Made by a program: the position numbers and the translations under genes
In this document: one piece after another, positions 58,901-64,000 of the stretch
How positions within the stretch are numbered: the first letter of the stretch is position 1
Layout: each line of letters starts with the position of its first letter
DNA from: Hypomesus transpacificus
Taxonomy: Eukaryota; Chordata; Actinopteri; Osmeriformes; Osmeridae
Length of the DNA stretch: 64,000 bases
Assembly (NCBI RefSeq): GCF_021917145.1
Contig: NC_061063.1
Coordinates: forward strand, 10,322,263 to 10,386,262
Reading direction: 5' to 3'
Notes under the pieces: model-generated
The model's database searches: none
Told to the model about the DNA's origin: nothing
Seen by the model: only the letters and a program-made list of their open reading frames with translations

Positions 58901-61900
58901 CTCTGTCTGCCTGGCATCATAGCTCGTGGTGGAAATGACAATCTCGTCCCCGACCTAAGCAGAAAACACATTGAGTACAAATTCATGTTTTTTGAAAAAT
59001 GCTCCATCCGTGAATATTTTTTACAAACAAACAAATAACAAAAACATTTAGTATAGAAATAAAAGTGATATGAGATCCTCCAACCTTCCAGTCCACAGGC
59101 TGGTCCAGGGTGAGAGTGTTGGAGCCTGCCCCTGCAGTGATGTTCAGCTTGGTGTGGTACACAGTGGGAGGCATACCGTACAGATCCAGGTTACCAAACA
59201 CACCTGCCACAAAGCACACAGGAAGTGACTAACCAAGAACCTTACCCAGAACTTAGAACCCAGAACCTAACCCAGAACCTTACCCAGAACCCAGAACCTT
59301 AGCCAGAACCTAGAACTCAGAACCTAACCTGGAACCCAGAATCTTACCCAGAACCTTTGATCCTTGGTTGGGTCCGTTGGGGAGTGGCCAGTCAGGGGTG
59401 CTGTGGTTCCCCCTCAGGTTGATGTGCAGACTTCCTCTGAAAGGCTCGTTATACCACCCTGCTATAAACCTCCCACCCTGCAACACGACAACACAACTCT
59501 TAGTTAATAATCAGATCTCAGAACTGCTTCTTATTTTCATCCATACATCTGATATAAGGGTTGTGTCTATATGTCTGTCTACAACGTTTATGTACCTCAT
59601 GAAGCTTCATATTCATTGAAACTAGAGCCCGATCGATTTATCGGCGGGCCGATATTATCGGCTGATATTGGGTATCGGTATCGGCATTTATAATGGCCGA
59701 TAAATGAATGTTTTTTTTGCAAGAACAAAAGTGAACAAATATTCAACTATATATATAAACATAAGATACTCTTACAGTCAGATATCATATAAAGACAATA
59801 TTGAAGTAAAAAAAGAAACAAATATATATATACAGATGAATTAATATTAAATAAATAAAAACGGACAAAACACCCATCAACCATGTTAGGAGTGTTGGCA
59901 TTGCATAGTTTGTCCACCAGAGGGCACTTTACAACATCCCTGTTCAAAGGACTCAAAGTTTCATATCTTAATTTTATTTATCAGAACTTATATATATTTT
60001 GATGATCCTCTGTTCTGCTGGGACAATAGTTTATTTTTAAACTGCATTATCATATTATTTTAGTGAGGACTCGTAAATAACTACAAATAACTATTGTTAG
60101 GGAAATCTGTTTATGTTTTGTTAAGCGTTTCTGGACTTTTGTAAAAATATACAGTACCAGTCAAAAGTTTGGATACAGTTTTCCCACCAGTCAAAAGTTT
60201 GGACATATTGGAATATCAGATTTTTTTATCACCAAATATTTGTATCGGTATCGGCCTTAAAAATCTTTTATCGGTCGGGCTCTAATTGCTTTGTGAATAA
60301 CAACAGACCTGGATGGAGATGTAGGTGGCGTCCAACACCACACTCCTGTACTCGGACACGTTGCCGGCCGGAACCCCAGTGATGTTGGCCAGTGTGTCTG
60401 GGATCTCCAGGACGCCCATCACCGTCAGATTGTTGAAGGGAGGAGCACTGCTGTCCAGTACCATCCAGATCCCTGTGGGTTAGGGTTAGACAGTCAAACC
60501 AGCTGATTCTGTTTGTTTTGTCATTTATTTCAGACACACCAACATGATATGTCCTTCCTGATCAGACGTTACCTGAGGGAATGACCACGTTAGCGCCCTT
60601 GGTTGGTACAGAGAAGAGGTTTTCTTCTGACGACAGCCAAAAGGACTCATTGGACCAGAGACTGAAAAGACAAGCAAGTCCACTGAGTGTGCTCTGACAC
60701 GACACAATCTCATCCCACAAATCTGCCTATCAGGGGTGGATGTAGACTTTTTCACTAGTTAAAAAAATGCCAATAATAATATAATTTTTGAATGAAATGT
60801 ACTGTGATGTAAAGAAACATATTTTAAGATGGGGAGATTAAATAGTGAACAGGAAGCTCCGTACAGGAAGTGTGCAGGTCTGCGGTAGGGCGTGGGGCTG
60901 AGGGTGGCGGGGGGCGGAGGAGTCGGCTGGACACACTGAGGGAAGAAGCAGCGCTGGATCTGTAGGTTCACGCCCACGTCTCTGGCGTCCGGGTCGACGC
61001 TGGTCCGGCGCCTCCTGTCACTCCTCTTCCCAGACACTGTCAGCAAACACAGGAAGGGGCGGGGTCAGACACTGTCAGCAAACACAGGAAGGGGCGGGGT
61101 CAGACACTGTCAGCAAACACAGGAAGGGGCGGGGTCATCGCTCACGACAGGATCCCAGATCTGAGGCTGCAGGGGGCTATACTAGCATGGTATGTAAAGT
61201 GCCAGTGTAAGGCGTGTGTGTCTGACCCAGGTAGGAGAGGTTGTTGGAGGTGTTGTCGAAGTGCCAGTCCCCGTTCTCGTTGTCACTGTACGTCAGCGGC
61301 CCTGCTGAGCCGTTCCTGGCGTCTACAATGAAGAAGCGGTCTGGACTCTGGGTCAGGTTGTGGTTCACTATCACATAGTCCCCTTGCTGTGTCAACCAAA
61401 AGGATGAAATGTTGAAAGTTTGTAAGCTGAGACAATATTTGGATCCTTTGTTAAGGATTCAAGCCTTTATCTAGATCTAAGAAACAGTTGATCTTTTTAA
61501 ATTGAAGCATCAATAACTCAAATGAACAATTACTGTACCTTAAAGCCATAGAACATGGCATTGTATGTAATATTGGTAAGCTGGTCCATGTCCTGAAAGT
61601 ACCAGTTGTAGCTTTGGGTAGAAGGCAGCATGGCCATCCAGCCCAGCTTGTGGGTCATTCTCTTCTTCAGGTATGGAACCACGCTGGTGCCTGAGAGGGA
61701 AACACATCATCTTATCTCTCACTGAGGTTTCACACAGTCTGAAACAAACCGACCGTGTTTCACAAGGAGACAGGACACCATGGAGGGCCTGGTGAAGCTG
61801 TTCTCACCATGAGAGTTGGTCAGTATGACATCCTTGGCTTGCAGGGAGCTGGGTGTGGGGTTGTTGAAGGCCAGACGATGGAAGTTCACTGTGTTGTCGC

Positions 61901-64000
61901 ACACAGCTCCGGGGAAGCCCACGCTCCACTCTGCCCTCTGGGTGCAGTGAGCCATGTCCAACAGAGGACTCATGGGAACCACCTTGTAGTCAACGTTTCC
62001 TGAGGGGGGGAGCAAGGACGGAGGGGGTTTAGGAAGGAAGGAAGGAAGGTGTTCAGTATCATGAAACTGGTCTGTGGGCTGTGACCAGCACTGAAGAAAC
62101 TTTTGACTAAAACCAACGAGTGGCACAATCAGAATATACACGTTTTTATGAAAAAACGATGAATCAATACGAATGATTCTTCATATGCAGAGAGTTGGAA
62201 CGTGACACTTCGTGAAACCACTAAATAACAAAAAAGATGTGAGCACCTGTCAGGGATCCGTCGCTGTCCACCAGCTGCACCTCGTGTTCCCATCTGAAGC
62301 CGGCCTTGTTGGGGGAGTTTAAGTAGCGAACCCCGCTGAAGCGGGCGCTCCAGCCCCCGCAGCGGTCCACGCAGGTCCCGTCCACCGTCGTCACCCCGAT
62401 GGCTGCACAGGAGCTCCGGTCGAAGTTCACAAAGCTGGTGGAGAGGACGCTCATGCCGTCGTCAAACGGCAGGAGGACCCCCCGCCGGGAGCAGTACCCC
62501 TCCCCCAGTCCCAGCTCGTCCAGGTGGCCCACGATGGTGCAGTTGGACACCAGCGCCCCCCCGGTCTCCCCGAAGCCTCGCACCTTGTTTGGGAAGAGGC
62601 GCTTGGCCTCGATACCGGCCTTCTCGTTGTTGACCATGAGGAAGTTTGAGAACTGCACGGCACCCACGTTCACCCACTCGGCGCCCTTCTCACAGTTCCA
62701 GGTGGTCAGGGTGCGGAACACGGCGGGCTCGGGGACCTTGGAGTTGCAGCTGCCCTTGGCCATGGGGAAGTAGTCCTGGAAGATCCAGAGTCCGAACCAG
62801 CCCTGCGAGTGCACCGTGTTGTTGGAGAACTCCCCCAGGGGAACATTCTTTTGGCAGATGTTGGGGTCGTAGGAGGGGCCGTCCGGGTGCTCGTGCATGC
62901 GGTACCAGAAGCCGAAGTGTGTCCCCCCCGCGGCAGCGTTGTGCCGGATGGTGTTGTTGGGGTTGGTGACCCAGTAGGCGGCGGGCGTGACGTCATCGTT
63001 CAGCAGGCTGGTGCTCTGCTTCACAAACACTGCCAGGTTGAACTGCAGAACGTTTCCTGTCTCGATGCCGTCCTCGATGAAGAAGGCCCCGCCCATGATG
63101 TCATAGATGACGTTCCTCTCCACCAGCAGGTTGTGTGTGTTGTGGATGGTGACGGCCCGGTTGTAGGTCTGGTGGATGGCACAGCCCCTTACGTAGGACT
63201 TGTAGTTGACGTCTCCCATCAGGTGCCAGTGGATGGGGTAGCGGCCCAGTCTGAAGGCCTGGCCTGCGTTAAACAGCTGCAGCAACGTGGAAAACAACAT
63301 GATTAGAGGGATACCATCTAGAGAAACTCATAATCTCACTGGTGTCACTCCAGTTTACCTCAACATATTCCAGTCTCCCCATGGCCAGGTTCTCGTTGGG
63401 TCTGGGCGCGTGGAACATGATGCATCCTCCAAACTGGTCGCTCCCCACCTCCTCCCCAAACCGACCCTGGAAGCAGGTCTGGGTGGCAAACTCCCCTACG
63501 CAAACACACACGTCCAGACATGAGGCCTCTCACCAGCCTCTCTCTCAGGGTATAAACAGCTGCCTTGTGCAGGACATAGAGGGTACCTGTATTGAAGCCG
63601 CTGGGACAGGCCTTGACCTGGTCGCTCCACTCTGAGTTGGTGGAGCCGCGGACCAGGATGTTCCTGGTGAGCAGGCCCACCTCCGCCCTGGCCTGGAACA
63701 GCGTGCCGTCAGGCAGGGGGACAGCCACCCCCAGGTGGGTGTAGCTCAGGGGCTCCGAGAGGGTCAGCGTGCGGCCGTCTGGAGACACCCCGGCGATCCT
63801 CCTCACCTCATTCTCTTTCTGGCTGTGCCTGGACAAACACACTCAGGGGTTCACAAACACTTCAAATACTTTTGGAGTGGATTTTAGGGTTGGGGTTCCT
63901 AATCCTGTTCTGTACCTGTGTCCTGTGGAGGCGATGACTATCTCGTGTCCTGCCTTCCAGGTGACAGCCAACATCAGGGACAGGGTGACAGAGCCATTAG
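49966..64000 (-). CDS. pkhd1l1: Fibrocystin-L (PKHD1-like 1), C-terminal part
   Basis: A giant ciliary/stereociliary surface protein of the fibrocystin family; PKHD1L1 forms part of the hair-bundle coat. Minus-strand exons: 63916 to beyond the right edge, 63587-63828, 63359-63495, 62247-63276, 61808-61999, 61539-61690, 61227-61386, 60865-61036, 60573-60661, 60309-60472, 59348-59477, 59085-59203, 58825-58954, 57781-57954, 57338-57441, 56816-56930, 56500-56621, 56180-56270, 55917-56065, 55666-55788, 55346-55454, 55058-55174, 54767-54932, 54306-54538, 53823-53990, 53228-53385, 52871-53006, 52378-52728, 51910-52061, 51438-51584, 51064-51217 and 49966-50594. It holds G8-type segments (AVTWKAGHEIVIASTGH, PVDWKVGDEIVIST) and beta-helix PbH1 repeats (GRYPIHWHLMGD, NRAVTIHNTHNLLVE). 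The end is a Thr/Pro stalk and a hydrophobic C terminus. The large 62247-63276 exon strongly favours PKHD1L1 over PKHD1. The N-terminal IPT/TIG part is outside. Confidence 0.95.
50130..50470 (-). repeat. pkhd1l1: Coding minisatellite: Thr/Pro mucin-like stalk of fibrocystin-L
   Basis: About 20 repeats of 15-24 bp (GGTGGTGAGACCAGGGGT type on the plus strand) encode TTTPGL, TTTPGP and TTTTPGS on the minus strand. All are in frame within the last coding exon. The product is a Thr/Pro stalk that should be heavily O-glycosylated. Length is expected to vary between individuals. Confidence 0.92.
53397..53412 (+). repeat. G16 homopolymer in a pkhd1l1 intron
   Basis: Sixteen consecutive Gs lie about 10 bp outside the acceptor of the exon at 53228-53385 (a C16 run in the transcript, extending its pyrimidine tract). 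Confidence 0.9.
55217..55345 (+). repeat. 44-bp minisatellite at a pkhd1l1 splice donor
   Basis: Three copies of a 44-bp unit (GGTGGATCTCCGCCCCCCTG start at 55217, 55261 and 55305) end at the donor of exon 55346-55454. Confidence 0.9.
57484..57720. repeat. SINE-like fragments in a pkhd1l1 intron
   Basis: The first part (CACTCAGCAGACACGTTCAT, CCAGAGCAAAGGGCAGTAC, ATTTGAATCTGCAACC) is the complement of the fish SINE tail and B-box. A second head-like piece near 57640-57710 reads GACTGCAGGTCAAAAGATC and ACGTTCAAATCCTCC. Related pieces lie at 53995-54060 and 51625-51700. Confidence 0.5.
57985..58806 (+). repeat. 20-bp minisatellite (~41 copies) in a pkhd1l1 intron
   Basis: Exact 20-bp register of GTGTTAGGAGAGGTGTGGCT, with TTA/CTA/CCA variants and two blocks containing GACACG (58217 and 58377). 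On the transcribed (minus) strand every unit reads CCTCTCCTAACACAG, a pyrimidine tract, branch-point-like CTAAC and an AG. The array fills the intron between exons 58825-58954 and 57781-57954. Confidence 0.96.
59222..59358 (+). repeat. Short AACC(T)TTACCCAGAACC repeat
   Basis: Irregular copies of CAGAACCTTACCCAGAACC lie between two pkhd1l1 exons; part of it reaches the donor of exon 59348-59477. Confidence 0.75.
59623..60284. mobile_element. Non-autonomous DNA transposon with TATCGG-rich termini in a pkhd1l1 intron
   Basis: A 662-bp element is bounded by TAGAGCCCGATCGAT on the left and, on the complement, TAGAGCCCGACCGAT on the right. Subterminal parts on both sides carry repeated ATCGGTATCGGC motifs. 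The outermost TA on each side may be a TA target duplication, in which case the element proper is GAGCCCGA. The interior is AT-rich without a transposase and holds two copies of CCAGTCAAAAGTTTGGA, a Tc1-type terminal sequence (~60155 and ~60188), possibly a nested insertion. Superfamily is uncertain. Confidence 0.7.
61031..61137 (-). repeat. 35-bp minisatellite containing a pkhd1l1 3' splice site, 3 copies
   Basis: CAGACACTGTCAGCAAACAC starts at 61031, 61066 and 61101. The minus strand reads CCTTCCTGTGTTTGCTGACAG then TGTCTG. The copy nearest the exon supplies the acceptor of exon 60865-61036. The two others are identical acceptor copies 35 and 70 bp upstream. Confidence 0.93.

Noticed and set aside
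62399-63306. Plus-strand open frames opposite the large pkhd1l1 exon
   Set aside because: GC-rich exon shadow; the minus strand matches fibrocystin-L throughout.

Overview
This is a vertebrate nuclear segment, almost certainly from a ray-finned (teleost) fish. The evidence is multi-exon genes with GT-AG introns, fish-type interspersed repeats (a SINE-like tail reading GATAAAAGTGTCTGCT, Tc1-like terminal repeats, a hAT-like MITE), and very heavy minisatellite loading. I recognised seven protein-coding genes by reading conserved exons and splice sites. No rRNA, tRNA, CRISPR or prokaryotic feature is present.

Layout from left to right. cfap69 (minus strand, 3' part cut by the left edge, about 1-3782) is a ciliary/flagellar armadillo-type protein. 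It sits head-to-head with kdm1b/LSD2 (plus, 4499-9687), a flavin-dependent histone H3K4 demethylase. The two share a ~0.7 kb bidirectional promoter that holds a candidate RFX X-box. Next come dpy19l4 (plus, 11558-17108), a multi-pass C-mannosyltransferase-family protein, and ints8 (plus, 18583-31650), Integrator complex subunit 8. A CD6/CD5-like scavenger-receptor (SRCR) type I membrane protein follows (plus, ~33463-37273). After a ~10 kb gene-free interval rich in minisatellites comes gdf6 (minus, 47516-49005), a BMP-family ligand. Last is the 3' half of pkhd1l1/fibrocystin-L (minus, 49966 to beyond the right edge), whose stop codon lies only ~1 kb upstream of the gdf6 start.

The genes do not form one pathway. 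The linkage dpy19l4-ints8-gdf6-pkhd1l1 resembles human 8q22-q23, while cfap69, kdm1b and the CD6-like gene have human counterparts on other chromosomes.

The most unusual property is the tandem-repeat content, and above all how it overlaps splice sites. In ints8 a 39-bp unit that contains the 5' splice site of one exon is present 24 times, always in frame and without stops. A ~31-bp unit that contains the 3' splice site of the last exon is present 11 times. In pkhd1l1 a 35-bp unit holding a 3' splice site is present three times. At least four more ints8 introns are filled with, or begin as, minisatellites. Elsewhere there is a 360-bp higher-order duplication inside a GT-rich array and a Thr/Pro mucin-like array coding the C-terminal stalk of fibrocystin-L. 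I consider the multiplied splice junctions the best candidate for something not previously described.

All exon borders were derived by eye from reading frame, GT/AG signals and remembered family sequence, so individual borders may be off by a few bases. No database search was run.
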